NCBI GenBank assembly: GCA_018711205.1
Contig: DVIO01000120.1
Span: 1 to 32,171, forward strand
From: Candidatus Avamphibacillus intestinigallinarum
GTDB lineage: Bacteria; Bacillota; Bacilli; Bacillales; Amphibacillaceae
Direction of reading: 5' to 3'
Length of the DNA: 32,171 bases
Numbering within the stretch: position 1 is the stretch's first letter; each line of letters opens with the position of its first letter. A model generated the notes under the pieces. It searched no databases. It saw only the letters and a program-made list of their open reading frames with translations, and was not told the DNA's origin. Made by a program: the position numbers and the translations under genes. Positions 15,145-27,519 of the stretch are shown one piece after another.

Positions 15145-16146
15145 TTAATTTATGTTATGTTTTTCCACCTTGTCGATATTTTCAAGCATCATACCTGTTC
15201 CTTTAGCAACGCAATTAATCGGCTCTTCAGCAATCAGTACCGGTACTTTTAATTCATCAGCAAGCAACTGATCAATACCATGAATCATTGAACCGCCACC
15301 TGTTAAAATCACACCACGGTCGATGATATCAGCTGATAATTCAGGTGGTGTACGTTCGAGAACTGCTTTAGCAGCCTGAACAATAAGCACGACTGATTCA
15401 CGAAGGGCTTCTTCTATCTCTTTAGAATTTACTGTAATGGTACGTGGTAAACCATTTACCATATCACGCCCACGAATCTCAATCTCTTCATGGCGCGAAT
15501 CTGGAAATACGGTAGCCACTTCTTTTTTAATCGTTTCTGCAGTACGTTCACCGATTAGTAATTTATATGTCTTTTTAATATAGTTCAAAATTTCAAAGTC
15601 AAATTTGTCACCAGCCATTTTAATCGACTCTGACGTCACAATATTCCCCATCGAAAGCACTGCAATATCTGTCGTTCCACCACCGATGTCTACGACCATA
15701 TTCCCACTCGGTTGGAAGATTTCCATTCCTGCACCGATCGCTGCCACTTTCGGCTCTTCTTCTAAATAAACACGTTTACCGCCAGATTTCTCTGCCGCTT
15801 CCTTAATCGCTCTTTGCTCGACTTTTGTAATGTTTGTCGGGCAGCAGATAAGCATTCTCGGTTTAGAGAATAAGCCTTTTACATTAATTTTATTAATGAA
15901 GTGACGTAACATCGCTTCAGTTACATCGAAATCAGCAATCACTCCATCTTTTAATGGACGAATCGCTTCAATATTACCTGGCGTACGACCAACCATACGG
16001 TAAGCCTCTTCACCTACTTCCAATACCTTACCAGTAATGCGGTCCATCGCCACAACAGCTGGTTCGTTTAGAACAATTCCTTTACCTTTTACATGAATTA
16101 AAACATTTGCCGTCCCTAAGTCAATTCCTATATCTCTTGCAAACAT
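15145..16146 (-). CDS. mbl: Actin-like cell-shape protein Mbl
   Basis: 333 residues, identical in length to Bacillus subtilis Mbl. The N-terminus MFARDIGIDLGTANVLIHVK with GIVLNEPAVVA following is that of Mbl rather than MreB. Further actin-fold nucleotide motifs are NMVVDIGGGTTDIAVLS (phosphate 2) and GVILTGGGSMIHG (adenosine). ATG 16146 is chosen because GGGGGAAG lies upstream and homologs start here; the longer frame begins at GTG 16164 inside that ribosome site. Mbl forms membrane-bound filaments that guide side-wall peptidoglycan synthesis and LytE hydrolase activity. It lies downstream of spoIIID, separated by a terminator, and upstream of flhO, as in B. subtilis. Confidence 0.95.
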   Translation of the reverse strand: MFARDIGIDLGTANVLIHVKGKGIVLNEPAVVAMDRITGKVLEVGEEAYRMVGRTPGNIEAIRPLKDGVIADFDVTEAMLRHFINKINVKGLFSKPRMLICCPTNITKVEQRAIKEAAEKSGGKRVYLEEEPKVAAIGAGMEIFQPSGNMVVDIGGGTTDIAVLSMGNIVTSESIKMAGDKFDFEILNYIKKTYKLLIGERTAETIKKEVATVFPDSRHEEIEIRGRDMVNGLPRTITVNSKEIEEALRESVVLIVQAAKAVLERTPPELSADIIDRGVILTGGGSMIHGIDQLLADELKVPVLIAEEPINCVAKGTGMMLENIDKVEKHNIN

Positions 16147-16351
16147 CAATCTAACTTCCCCCACATCTTTTTACTCATAAATTAACACATTGTATAGTTT
16201 CGTCTTCTAATAATATATCTTACCATATAAATCAAATTATAACTTTAGAAATCTCAAAAATATGTATGTAAAAAGTAAAAATGTTGGGACATTTGTCAGT
16301 GATTTGACCAAATGCAACTGTATGAATTATAGTCGTAAAGTTTTATAAATC
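16147..16351. other. AT-rich region between spoIIID terminator and mbl
   Basis: No coding frame is seen. TATAAT-like boxes occur on the minus strand near 16233-16245 but without a matching -35 box, so no mbl promoter is called with confidence. Confidence 0.4.
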
Positions 16352-16390
16352 AAAACGATTCCAATCATATATATGTATGATCAGAATCGT
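16352..16390 (-). terminator. Terminator of spoIIID
   Basis: ACGATTC (16355-16361) and ATCATA pair with TATGAT and GAATCGT (ending 16390), broken by a CA/CA mismatch, with a T4 tail on the minus strand. It separates spoIIID from mbl. Confidence 0.78.
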
Positions 16391-16418
16391 CTTCGTTTTA
16401 GATTCGGCAAATTGAATG

Positions 16419-16751
16419 TTACGTAAGAGTTTTGGGGTTGATATTTGTTTTCATATGAAGTGAGGGTTTTGCAAGGGCTGAAGTTTGTTTGTTTTTTTCA
16501 TTGGAGGCCTCGTTATATTTTTTACGAGTGGCTTCTCCACCTCGAAGATGTCGAATGGATTTGTGATATTCCAAGATTTCTTTTACTTCTTTACTAAGGG
16601 CGGGGTTAATTTTTGGTAGTCTTTCAGTCAAATCTTTGTGGACGGTGCTCTTGGAAACGCCAAATTCTTTTGCGATGACACGAACGGTCTTTCTTGTTTC
16701 AAGTAAATATTGACTGATGCGCTCTGTCCTATCCTTAATGTAATCATGCAC
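16419..16751 (-). CDS. spoIIID: Sporulation transcription factor SpoIIID
   Basis: A 110-residue DNA-binding protein made in the mother cell under sigma-E, where it activates or represses many genes and helps turn on sigK. The helix-turn-helix TVRVIAKEFGVSKSTVHKDL lies at 22-41, and the second DNA-contacting basic region HKSIRHLRGGEATRKKY follows near 63-79. The start is GTG 16751, as in Bacillus subtilis (first residues HDYIK), with GGGAGG 8 bases upstream. The C-terminal tail after residue 80 is about 17 residues longer than the 93-residue B. subtilis protein and rich in N, K, S and T. It is monocistronic, between two stem-loops. Confidence 0.95.
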   Translation of the reverse strand: MHDYIKDRTERISQYLLETRKTVRVIAKEFGVSKSTVHKDLTERLPKINPALSKEVKEILEYHKSIRHLRGGEATRKKYNEASNEKNKQTSALAKPSLHMKTNINPKTLT

Positions 16752-17036
16752 ACCATTCGCCTCCCTATGTTGTAATAACCGAGGTGTCCCTTTCTTCCCG
16801 AGACCAGGTGTGGGTGTATAGCGTTACTTTTTTGTTTGGGAAATCATTTCTTTTTTGATAAACATTTTGTCATATGCCAAAATGTTATCGTCTACGTATT
16901 CAATTCAGGTGGTGCTGTATTATTGCCATGACTTCAAAAATCACACATGTCTCACCCCAGTGATTTTTGTGGAATGCTTGATTATTAAAATGTATGATTC
17001 AAGTGACAGCTTTATGAAACCAATTCGTTGATGAAC
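16752..17036. other. spoIIID upstream region with two perfect inverted repeats
   Basis: No gene is seen. AACATTTTG (16861-16869) and CAAAATGTT (16878-16886) form a 9-bp dyad with 8-base spacer. CAAAAATCAC (16935-16944) and GTGATTTTTG (16960-16969) form a 10-bp dyad with 15-base spacer and T-runs on both strands. The second could be a terminator or insulator; the first could be a regulator site for spoIIID. No clear sigma-E promoter was recognised. Confidence 0.5.
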
Positions 17037-17081
17037 GATAAAAAGCGCTACATTCAACTGTTTATTGAACGTAGCGCTTTT
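17037..17081 (-). terminator. Terminator of spoIIQ
   Basis: The 17-base arms 17041-17057 and 17065-17081 (AAAAGCGCTAC... and ...GTAGCGCTTTT) pair with a single A-C mismatch. The minus-strand tail is T5. Confidence 0.92.
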
Positions 17082-17088
17082 AAATGAC

Positions 17089-18078
17089 TTAGGATTCATC
17101 TGATTTATCTTCATCTTTCGCTTCATCGTCTTGATCTGTTTGACTGTTCTCTTCCTCATCACTTGATTTCGTCTCGTCTTCTTTTGCTGCGTCATCAGAT
17201 TCTTGATCTGATTCATCAGTAGTTGACTCTTCTTCCTTGTCTGCATCTGCTTCATCTTTTGTATCAGATTTATCCTTAGCTGACGTATCATTGTCATCTT
17301 GTTGTTTCATCGATTCTGTTTCTTCTTTTTTAGGATCGTCTGCTTTATCTTCTGTTTCTTTTTCTTCTTCATTCTTTTCTTCTTTTAGATCATCCAGCTT
17401 AGAAAGGGGTTGGTTAAAGTATTTTTCTGGATCAACTTCTGTTCCATCTTTTCTCAGTTCAAAGTGAACGTGAACCCCGTCTTCTTTTGTGAATAAGTTT
17501 TTGCCTGAAACACCAATGGTTTCACCTTGTTTGACTTCGTCGCCCGCATCGACTTCAACATCTCCAAGGCTTGCATAGTATGTTTTGACGTCATCCTCAT
17601 GGGACAAGACGACGACATTTCCTAATAAAGGATCTTCTTTTACTTCAACCACTTCACCGCTTAAAGAAGCCACTACATCAAATGTAGAATCGTCTTCTTT
17701 TTTGATGCCAATTCCCGTTGATTGATAATAGCGATCGTTGTATAAAATAAGTCCATCTTGCTGCTCTTCTTCCTTCGCTTCATAATCATAAAATTTCGTC
17801 ACAATCTCTGCTTTTTCATTCTCTTCGATTGGCATCTTAATTGTCTCTTGTTGATCCATTACGGATTCTGAATCCTTGTCATCATCATGCATATTCGGTA
17901 CATAATCATCTTCAACTTCTTCTGCGACATCTTTGATTTGATTATCTACATTTTGATACCAGACGACAACTGTCAATAAAACAGCAGCAATCGTAATATA
18001 TACTGCGGGGAAAAACCATTTCTTCTTTAGAAGCTCACTCCATTTATTTTTCGGAGTTTGTTCGTTATCTTTTTTCAT
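17089..18078 (-). CDS. spoIIQ: Forespore engulfment/channel protein SpoIIQ (degenerate M23 domain)
   Basis: A 329-residue forespore protein with one membrane helix (about 21-42, FPAVYITIAAVLLTVVVWYQ) and an outside LytM/M23-like domain at about 105-240. SpoIIQ binds SpoIIIAH across the two engulfment membranes and forms the feeding channel. HVHFELRKDG keeps the HxH part of M23 peptidases, but the first zinc motif (H-x3-D) is replaced: the region reads YYQSTGIGIKKED, with Ser where His is expected. This is also true of Bacillus subtilis SpoIIQ, so the domain should be structural. Residues 247-329 are an E/D/S/K-rich tail, somewhat longer than in B. subtilis. GAGGTG lies 8 bases before ATG 18078. 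A sigma-F promoter was not clear. Confidence 0.94.
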   Translation of the reverse strand: MKKDNEQTPKNKWSELLKKKWFFPAVYITIAAVLLTVVVWYQNVDNQIKDVAEEVEDDYVPNMHDDDKDSESVMDQQETIKMPIEENEKAEIVTKFYDYEAKEEEQQDGLILYNDRYYQSTGIGIKKEDDSTFDVVASLSGEVVEVKEDPLLGNVVVLSHEDDVKTYYASLGDVEVDAGDEVKQGETIGVSGKNLFTKEDGVHVHFELRKDGTEVDPEKYFNQPLSKLDDLKEEKNEEEKETEDKADDPKKEETESMKQQDDNDTSAKDKSDTKDEADADKEEESTTDESDQESDDAAKEDETKSSDEEENSQTDQDDEAKDEDKSDES

Positions 18079-18109
18079 CTGTCCATCACCTCAGCACCAT
18101 TGTGAACAG

Positions 18110-18161
18110 AAAAAAAGGAATCTATACATCATTTGAGATTTTTCTCAAAAAATAGATTCCT
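18110..18161 (-). terminator. Terminator of spoIID
   Basis: AGGAATCTAT (18116-18125) pairs with ATAGATTCCT (18152-18161), enclosing a second hairpin TTTGAGA/TCTCAAA (18132-18149). A seven-base A-run (18110-18116) provides the minus-strand T tail. Confidence 0.92.
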
Positions 18162-18171
18162 CATGGCTCCC

Positions 18172-19305
18172 TTATTTTTTTACGAGTGCAGGTGTGGCTT
18201 CTTTGATGGAACGAATTTCGATATCTTGATAGTAATAGTTGATAATATCTTTATAACTTTTCCCTTCCTTCGCCATGCCGTTTGCCCCGTACTGACTCAT
18301 CCCAACACCATGACCATAGCCTTTTGTTTTGAGGACAATATGATTTTCTTTCTTTTCAATTTCAAAATCACTTGAAGGTAAATTCAGTTTTTCGCGAATT
18401 TCACGACCTGTAAACGTTTCATTTCCGATTTGTACAGAATCTACTCTTCCGCTCTTCGTACGTGCCACTTGGATGGCTTGTGGCTCAACGGCATTGGCGC
18501 CAACTCCCAATATGTTAGAAAATTCAGCAGCTGTCACAATTTCTTGGTTATAAAATTCCGGAGATTCTTCATCCCACGGACTTTTGACACTTCTTAAATA
18601 AGGCAATTTATTATCCCAGTAATCCTCTGAGTTCTCGGTGTAACCGTTACTCGTTGAGAAAAATGCCGGTGTGATCGGTTCTTTTTTATGTGTAATGATT
18701 TCACCTTTAGTTGCGGCAACCGCCTTTTCTAGCTTTTTCATATTTTCCTCGTAGTCTGAACCCCATACTTGGCGTAGTTCCTCATCATTTTTATAAACTT
18801 GGTGCTCTACACCATCGGTCACCTTTTTCTTCCCTTCTTCACCATCCACCGTTAAATGATTGATGATATAGGTGCGTGCTGCCAAGGACTGAGCTTTTAG
18901 GGCTTCTTCTTCAAAAGCAATCGGCATTTCCGAAGCGACAACCCCTTTTACATAGTTTTCAAGTGAGACATCCTCAACCTGATTCGTCGCTTGACGTTCG
19001 ACACTCACTTGAAGTGTTTGATCGTCTTCTTCTATTTTTTTCTTCGCTTCATGCTGTGGTGCTGCTTTTTGCTCTGATGCACTTTCTGCCTTAGAATCAG
19101 CATTTGAAAAGGGTACGACAATTAAAGCTGGAATGATCAAGATGATGAGACACATAAAACTACAGATATACACGGCTGGATGTTGCCACCATTTGCATTT
19201 ACTAGAATATGCTGATTTTCGGTGCTTCTGTAGTTTTTGTAATGCGCGTTGTTTCATAGCATGGCTTGTTTTGGACTTTGGTCGTTGAAAGGGTGTTTTC
19301 TTCAT
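18172..19305 (-). CDS. spoIID: Stage II sporulation protein D, septal peptidoglycan lytic transglycosylase
   Basis: ATG 19305 is chosen for its AGGAGGCG ribosome site; the longer frame lacks one. The 377-residue product has a basic cytoplasmic tail (1-40), a membrane helix (about 43-66) and a charged linker. The SpoIID/LytB catalytic domain follows: NYVKGVVASEMP holds the catalytic Glu126 (Glu88 in Bacillus subtilis), then LAARTYII, PAFFSTSNGYTEN and the C-terminal GYGHGVGMSQYGANGMA. SpoIID cleaves denuded glycan strands after SpoIIP removes stem peptides, driving engulfment with SpoIIM. B. subtilis SpoIID begins almost at the membrane helix, so the 40-residue Arg/Lys/Gln-rich N-terminus here is an extra. 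It is the neighbour of spoIIQ, also an engulfment gene. Confidence 0.95.
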   Translation of the reverse strand: MKKTPFQRPKSKTSHAMKQRALQKLQKHRKSAYSSKCKWWQHPAVYICSFMCLIILIIPALIVVPFSNADSKAESASEQKAAPQHEAKKKIEEDDQTLQVSVERQATNQVEDVSLENYVKGVVASEMPIAFEEEALKAQSLAARTYIINHLTVDGEEGKKKVTDGVEHQVYKNDEELRQVWGSDYEENMKKLEKAVAATKGEIITHKKEPITPAFFSTSNGYTENSEDYWDNKLPYLRSVKSPWDEESPEFYNQEIVTAAEFSNILGVGANAVEPQAIQVARTKSGRVDSVQIGNETFTGREIREKLNLPSSDFEIEKKENHIVLKTKGYGHGVGMSQYGANGMAKEGKSYKDIINYYYQDIEIRSIKEATPALVKK

Positions 19306-19447
19306 GTGTCGCCTCCTAAACGTTCTATCAATGATTCCTATACTAAAACCTATGTCGTAAAGGGATTCAATAGAACAGAAAACGAGAGGCCTATTGTAAA
19401 AACAATTAAAAAGCATATGTTGAAGCCATTACTAGTGGATTATATTC

Positions 19448-19507
19448 AAAACGAACAACGGATATTTGGAGTAAGGACATATACTCTGTTATCTATTGTT
19501 CGTTTTT
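19448..19507. terminator. Stem-loop between LD-carboxypeptidase gene and spoIID
   Basis: AAAACGAACAA (19448-19458) pairs perfectly with TTGTTCGTTTT (19496-19506), with an inner GAGTA/TACTC stem. T-runs lie at both ends (T4 on minus, T5 on plus), so it can end the leftward carboxypeptidase transcript. Confidence 0.8.
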
Positions 19508-19537
19508 AATAAATGGCTGGCATGCGACTTTTGAATG

Positions 19538-20464
19538 TTATGATGATTGGACGGCTGGTTCGATGCTAAGTTGTTTTTGATCTGTGGATAATGCCGCCGA
19601 AACGCCAAACGGAATCGCAAAATGTGGTTGGCAATGTCCAATTTGGAAGCCACTCATCACTGGAATACCGAGATCACTTAAATAATGCGTAAAAATTTCT
19701 TGCAACGTAAATGCCGGCCGGTCTGTTTTCGGCTCTGATTTTGCAAAGTCACCAAGTACAATCCCTTTTAGTTGATTGAGTTTTCCAGAATATCGTAGTT
19801 GCTGTAACTTGGAATCAATTTGGTACGGCTCTTCATTAATGTCTTCTAAAAAGAGAATCTTATCTTGCAGATCAATTTCATAAGGTGTGCACAATGTACT
19901 CATCAATAAGGTTAAATTACCCCCAACCAATTCTCCCGTTGCTTCACCTGCTTGGATAACCGTAAGCTCAGAAATCTCTTCATTGTACATTCTTATCATT
20001 GGCGTAAACAATTGATTGAAGCCAGCTAATGTAATATCCGGATCATTTTTACCATTACCGAGGTCAGAAGCAATCATCGGTCCATGGAAAGTTACCAGTC
20101 CCGTTTGTTGACGGATCGCGGTATGTAAATACGTTAGATCACTAAAACCCCAAAGAATCTTCGGATGAGCTTTCACAAGACTATAATTAATATGCGGAAT
20201 AATTCGCCCACTTCCATAGCCACCACAAGCGAAAAAGATCGCTTTAATGTTTGGATCCTTAATCATTTTATGAAAATCAGCTAATCTCGCCTCATCTGTT
20301 CCTGCAAAATAAGCATGAGTCTCTTCAATATGGTCCCCTAGCTCAACACGTAGGCCCATCTCTTCAAGAAACGGGATACCTGCATGTAATTCTGCCATTT
20401 TAGGTGGACTTGATATGGCAATCACACCGACAGTGTCTCCTTTGGATAATGGTTGTGCCAACAT
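19538..20464 (-). CDS. LD-carboxypeptidase (peptidase family S66)
   Basis: A 308-residue cytosolic serine peptidase of the LdcA/MccF superfamily. The catalytic Ser85 sits in the nucleophile elbow ACGGYGSGRIIP, Glu207 in LFLEDINEEPYQID, and His277 in GHCQP. GFSDLTYLH and HGPM are further family blocks. LdcA enzymes cut the L,D bond of recycled murein tetrapeptides; MccF-type relatives cleave microcin C-like compounds. Sequence blocks here fit the general S66 pattern and do not separate the two. AGGAGGCG lies 8 bases before ATG 20464. It is a single-gene unit between terminators, inserted between murAA and spoIID, where I do not recall one in Bacillus subtilis. A murein-recycling role fits its neighbours. 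Confidence 0.88.
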   Translation of the reverse strand: MLAQPLSKGDTVGVIAISSPPKMAELHAGIPFLEEMGLRVELGDHIEETHAYFAGTDEARLADFHKMIKDPNIKAIFFACGGYGSGRIIPHINYSLVKAHPKILWGFSDLTYLHTAIRQQTGLVTFHGPMIASDLGNGKNDPDITLAGFNQLFTPMIRMYNEEISELTVIQAGEATGELVGGNLTLLMSTLCTPYEIDLQDKILFLEDINEEPYQIDSKLQQLRYSGKLNQLKGIVLGDFAKSEPKTDRPAFTLQEIFTHYLSDLGIPVMSGFQIGHCQPHFAIPFGVSAALSTDQKQLSIEPAVQSS

Positions 20465-20498
20465 GTAAAACGCCTCCTTAATAGATTCTTTTGTATCC

Positions 20499-20534
20499 TA
20501 AAAACAGATGGTGCAAAAATGCGCCATCTGTTTT
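20499..20534 (-). terminator. Terminator of murAA
   Basis: AAAACAGATGGTGC (20501-20514) pairs with GCGCCATCTGTTTT (20521-20534) with one G-T pair and a 6-base loop. The minus-strand tail is T5. Confidence 0.9.
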
Positions 20535-20573
20535 ACTCGGATAATTGTATTATATTAAATGACAAATGCTTTA

Positions 20574-21905
20574 TTAAGTAAGTTCTTCTGGAATTTGACC
20601 ACTTAGAAATGCTGGTGTTGAAAACGGTGGAATCGTATCTCCTTCGCTATTCACACGTTCAATATCTGCACCAAGTAAGCCTAATTTTCCTGATAATTCT
20701 ACATAGCCACGATCTAAATGTTTCAGTTCAGTCACTCTTGTATAACCATCTGCGACAAGCCCTGCTAAAATTAATGCAGCAGCCGCACGTAAGTCTGTTG
20801 CTGCTACTTCAGCACCTTGTAGTTGGCGATTGCCTTCAATGATCACACTGCGACCTTCAATTTTCATATGTGCATTCATGCGACGGAATTCTTCTACATG
20901 CATAAAGCGATTTTCGAAAACAGTTTCTGTAATCACACTCGTACCTTCAGCACAGAGCATCATTGTCATCATTTGTGACTGCATATCTGTTGGGAAACCA
21001 GGATGTGGTAATGTTTTAATATCAACAGCCTTCAATGTTTCTGGACCAATGACACGAATCCCCTTTGTTTCGCCAGCGATGACATGTGCACCCATTTCTT
21101 CTAGCTTCGCAATTACCGATGTTAAATGTTCTGGAATTGCATTTTCGATGAATACATTTCCTTTAGTAATCGCTGCGGCTACCATAAATGTTCCCGCTTC
21201 GACTCTATCGGGAATTACATGGTGTTTGGCACCGTGTAATGTTTCCACACCGACAATACGAATCGTTTCAGTTCCAGCACCTTCAACATGTGCACCCATG
21301 CTATTTAAATAATCAGCTAGGTTTACAATCTCAGGCTCTTTAGCACTATTTTCAATAATCGTTTCGCCATTTGCTAATGCTGCGGCCATCATAATATTCT
21401 CTGTTGCGCCGACACTAGGCATATCTAGATAAACTTTTGCACCATGTAAACGACCTTCTGAACGTACTTCTACATATCCATTACCTACTTCAACAGATGC
21501 ACCCATTGCTTCAAAGCCCTTTAAATGTAAATCAATCGGGCGAGAACCAATCGCACATCCGCCTGGCATTGCGACATTTGCATGACCGTAACGTGCAAGT
21601 AATGGTCCGAGCACCAATACCGATGCTCGCATTTTTCGTACATACTCAAAAGGAGCTTCTGTCTCTAATTCTCTTGATGCATCAACATGGATTGTATTTT
21701 TATCAAATACGACGTCTGCATTTAAATTTTTCAACACTTCATTAATCGTAAAAACGTCTGCAAGAACAGGTACATCTTTAATTTCACTTTTACCCTCACT
21801 CGCCAAAATACTAGCGGCAATTATCGGTAAAACTGCATTTTTCGCACCCTCTACGCGTACAGTACCTTCTAATTTCCGCCCGCCTTTTACAATAATTTTA
21901 TCCAT
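20574..21905 (-). CDS. murAA: UDP-N-acetylglucosamine 1-carboxyvinyltransferase MurAA
   Basis: 443 residues from ATG 21905, chosen for AAGGAG upstream and for the standard start MDKIIVKGG. MurA transfers enolpyruvate from phosphoenolpyruvate to UDP-GlcNAc, the first committed step of peptidoglycan precursor synthesis. K22-N23 (GAKNAVLP) bind substrate. Cys117 in [14 protein letters not shown] is the catalytic acid attacked by fosfomycin. DMQSQMMT holds the catalytic Asp. Low-GC Gram-positives have two MurA copies; the location after ywmB in this cluster marks this one as MurAA, the main enzyme. It is co-oriented with ywmB 42 bases upstream and ends in a terminator. Confidence 0.95.
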   Translation of the reverse strand: MDKIIVKGGRKLEGTVRVEGAKNAVLPIIAASILASEGKSEIKDVPVLADVFTINEVLKNLNADVVFDKNTIHVDASRELETEAPFEYVRKMRASVLVLGPLLARYGHANVAMPGGCAIGSRPIDLHLKGFEAMGASVEVGNGYVEVRSEGRLHGAKVYLDMPSVGATENIMMAAALANGETIIENSAKEPEIVNLADYLNSMGAHVEGAGTETIRIVGVETLHGAKHHVIPDRVEAGTFMVAAAITKGNVFIENAIPEHLTSVIAKLEEMGAHVIAGETKGIRVIGPETLKAVDIKTLPHPGFPTDMQSQMMTMMLCAEGTSVITETVFENRFMHVEEFRRMNAHMKIEGRSVIIEGNRQLQGAEVAATDLRAAAALILAGLVADGYTRVTELKHLDRGYVELSGKLGLLGADIERVNSEGDTIPPFSTPAFLSGQIPEELT

Positions 21906-21947
21906 ATTTTCTATTCTCCTTAACATCTGATGTCACTCATATTAGTA

Positions 21948-22664
21948 TTAATATTCACTAATTAAGATAGGTGTTCCAATAATCATGGTTGTTCGGTTAT
22001 TCATATCTTTTGTTAAAGCGAGCTGTGTATTCACAGTATGCCCCTTTATTGTAAAATACGAATCCCATTTTGGACTGTACCCGTAAATTAATTTTTTATT
22101 CATATTTGTGGTAATGTCTTCATTTTGTGTAACTTTTGCTTCGAAATTTAGTGTTTTATTGAGTTTTTCTAAAATTTTACTATCATCTATTATATCATCA
22201 GAACTTGACTTGATACAAGCATATTTTTGCACAGCATTCGTAAAGATTTTTTTCTCAAGAAATTGCTTCGTATTTATAAAAGCCTCTGACCTGATTGAAT
22301 CGCTATGAATCCCCTCCACACTGACTGTTGCCTGAACTTGTTGTGTTTTTTTAGACAGAACCACCTCATATGTTTCGGTGATATGTTCTTTTTTCTGTGT
22401 GTGTATCAGCGAATATTTAATAGATTGAGTTGTTTCAGTACGTTTTACATTTCCTTTTTTGTTCAATATTTCGATTATATCATGTAATGAATTGATTTGT
22501 ATCTTTTCTTTATAAATAACATTCCATGCTTCTACTTCAAAATGTGTTTGTTCCACTACATCTAGTAAACGTTCTATTTCGTGATCATCGTTCTGACTAC
22601 CAAACACTGTTGTCACACTTAATCCAAAACAAATCATACTTAGTATCACTAATAACTTCCTCAT
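21948..22664 (-). CDS. ywmB: YwmB-like secreted protein (DUF1779, TATA-box-binding-like fold)
   Basis: ATG 22664 is chosen (GGGGGA 6 bases upstream); the product has 238 residues and opens MRKLLVILSMICFGLSVTTV, a signal peptide cleaved near residue 24. The rest is mixed alpha/beta and rich in Lys, Thr and Ile. It carries a KKLIYGYSPKWDSYF segment and a C-terminal NNRTTMIIGTPILISEY, which fit the DUF1779 family and the size of Bacillus subtilis YwmB (about 247). The family sits almost always just upstream of murAA. No biochemical role is known; an extracytoplasmic, envelope-linked one is inferred from secretion and context. Recognition relies partly on synteny. Confidence 0.82.
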   Translation of the reverse strand: MRKLLVILSMICFGLSVTTVFGSQNDDHEIERLLDVVEQTHFEVEAWNVIYKEKIQINSLHDIIEILNKKGNVKRTETTQSIKYSLIHTQKKEHITETYEVVLSKKTQQVQATVSVEGIHSDSIRSEAFINTKQFLEKKIFTNAVQKYACIKSSSDDIIDDSKILEKLNKTLNFEAKVTQNEDITTNMNKKLIYGYSPKWDSYFTIKGHTVNTQLALTKDMNNRTTMIIGTPILISEY

Positions 22665-22762
22665 AAAAAATCCCCCTAACCATTCCGTGTTAACAGTATG
22701 GAAAGGGGGAATCGTCTTTATACGAGACAAATGCCGACAGCGTTTTCATAGCATACGCCACA

Positions 22763-22993
22763 TTAAAATAAATAAACGAGGTCTTTAGACCATTGTAGAA
22801 CTTGAAGGAAAAAGTTACTGACGCCCGTTCCGATGACAATCGCGATAAATAAGAGTAAAATTTGCGCTTCTTTTTCACGACCTTTTCTAATTAACGGAGC
22901 AAAATTTATACATGTAATCAATTTCCATGCTAAATACATAAAAATAATATGTGAGACAAGGCTAATTAATGCCGTTTGTCCAATTGCGTTCAA
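22763..22993 (-). CDS. DUF1146 small membrane protein (YwzB-like)
   Basis: A 76-residue protein with two membrane helices (about 6-27 and 44-65) and a short charged loop (LIRKGREKEAQ) between them, ending WSKDLVYLF. This is the DUF1146 pattern, in its usual position between atpC and ywmB. The start is TTG 22993 with AGGTG 5 bases upstream. An extended palindrome lies 38-76 bases upstream. It is probably the first gene of a DUF1146-ywmB-murAA transcript, as no terminator is seen between these genes. The function is unknown. Confidence 0.85.
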   Translation of the reverse strand: MNAIGQTALISLVSHIIFMYLAWKLITCINFAPLIRKGREKEAQILLLFIAIVIGTGVSNFFLQVLQWSKDLVYLF

Positions 22994-23030
22994 AATATCA
23001 CCTACTCAATCTAATCTTAATTATTTTTTG

Positions 23031-23069
23031 AATATTGCTAAACATTTCCCGGGAAATATCGACAATATT
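23031..23069. repeat. Extended nested palindrome upstream of the DUF1146-ywmB-murAA genes
   Basis: A perfect 14-bp palindrome ATTTCCCGGGAAAT (23044-23057) is framed by AATATTG (23031-23037) and CAATATT (23063-23069), nearly on the same centre (23050). It is not followed by a T-run. It may be an operator or a 5' RNA structure for the murAA transcript; no known regulator site is recognised. Confidence 0.6.
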
Positions 23070-23113
23070 AAACAAGTATTTCCTAAGTTTACCTGTTTCT
23101 CTTCGGTCAAGCC

Positions 23114-23154
23114 AATAGGAAGCTTCCACTAAATGTGAAAGCTTCCTATTTTTG

Positions 23155-23155
<1 letters not shown>
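23114..23155. terminator. Stem-loop at end of atp operon
   Basis: The 16-base arms 23114-23129 and 23135-23150 (AATAGGAAGCTT... and ...AAGCTTCCTATT) pair with one C-A mismatch and a 5-base loop, just after the atpC stop. The good T-run (T5) is on the plus strand, whereas atpC is on the minus strand where only TATT follows, so its efficiency for atp is unclear. Confidence 0.65.
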
Positions 23156-23571
<416 letters not shown>

Positions 23572-23639
23572 TCAAAACATACTTTTTACATAACGTTTAC
23601 GATATGCAGCTATAGATTAAGCACATCCTGCAGCCTTGA

Positions 23640-25052
<1,413 letters not shown>

Positions 25053-25087
25053 TCATTTTCCTCCTACATCTCGCTCATTTGTCCGTT

Positions 25088-25957
<870 letters not shown>

Positions 25958-25989
25958 TCACCACCTTTTAAACAGCACATTTCACTAGA

Positions 25990-27504
<1,515 letters not shown>

Positions 27505-27519
27505 CTATGTCACTCCTGT

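Noticed and set aside
16941..17297. Minus-strand frame rich in Met, Lys and Gln
   Set aside because: Shadow of the repetitive E/D/S-coding tail of spoIIQ in another frame.
18079..18160. Possible sigma-F promoter before spoIIQ (GTATA)
   Set aside because: GTATA lies within the spoIID terminator hairpin and no GGnnAnAnT box follows at 15-16 bases.
19306..19447. Possible sigma-E -10 box (CATAGGTT) before spoIID
   Set aside because: The -10 fits only loosely and no acceptable -35 element is found at the right spacing.
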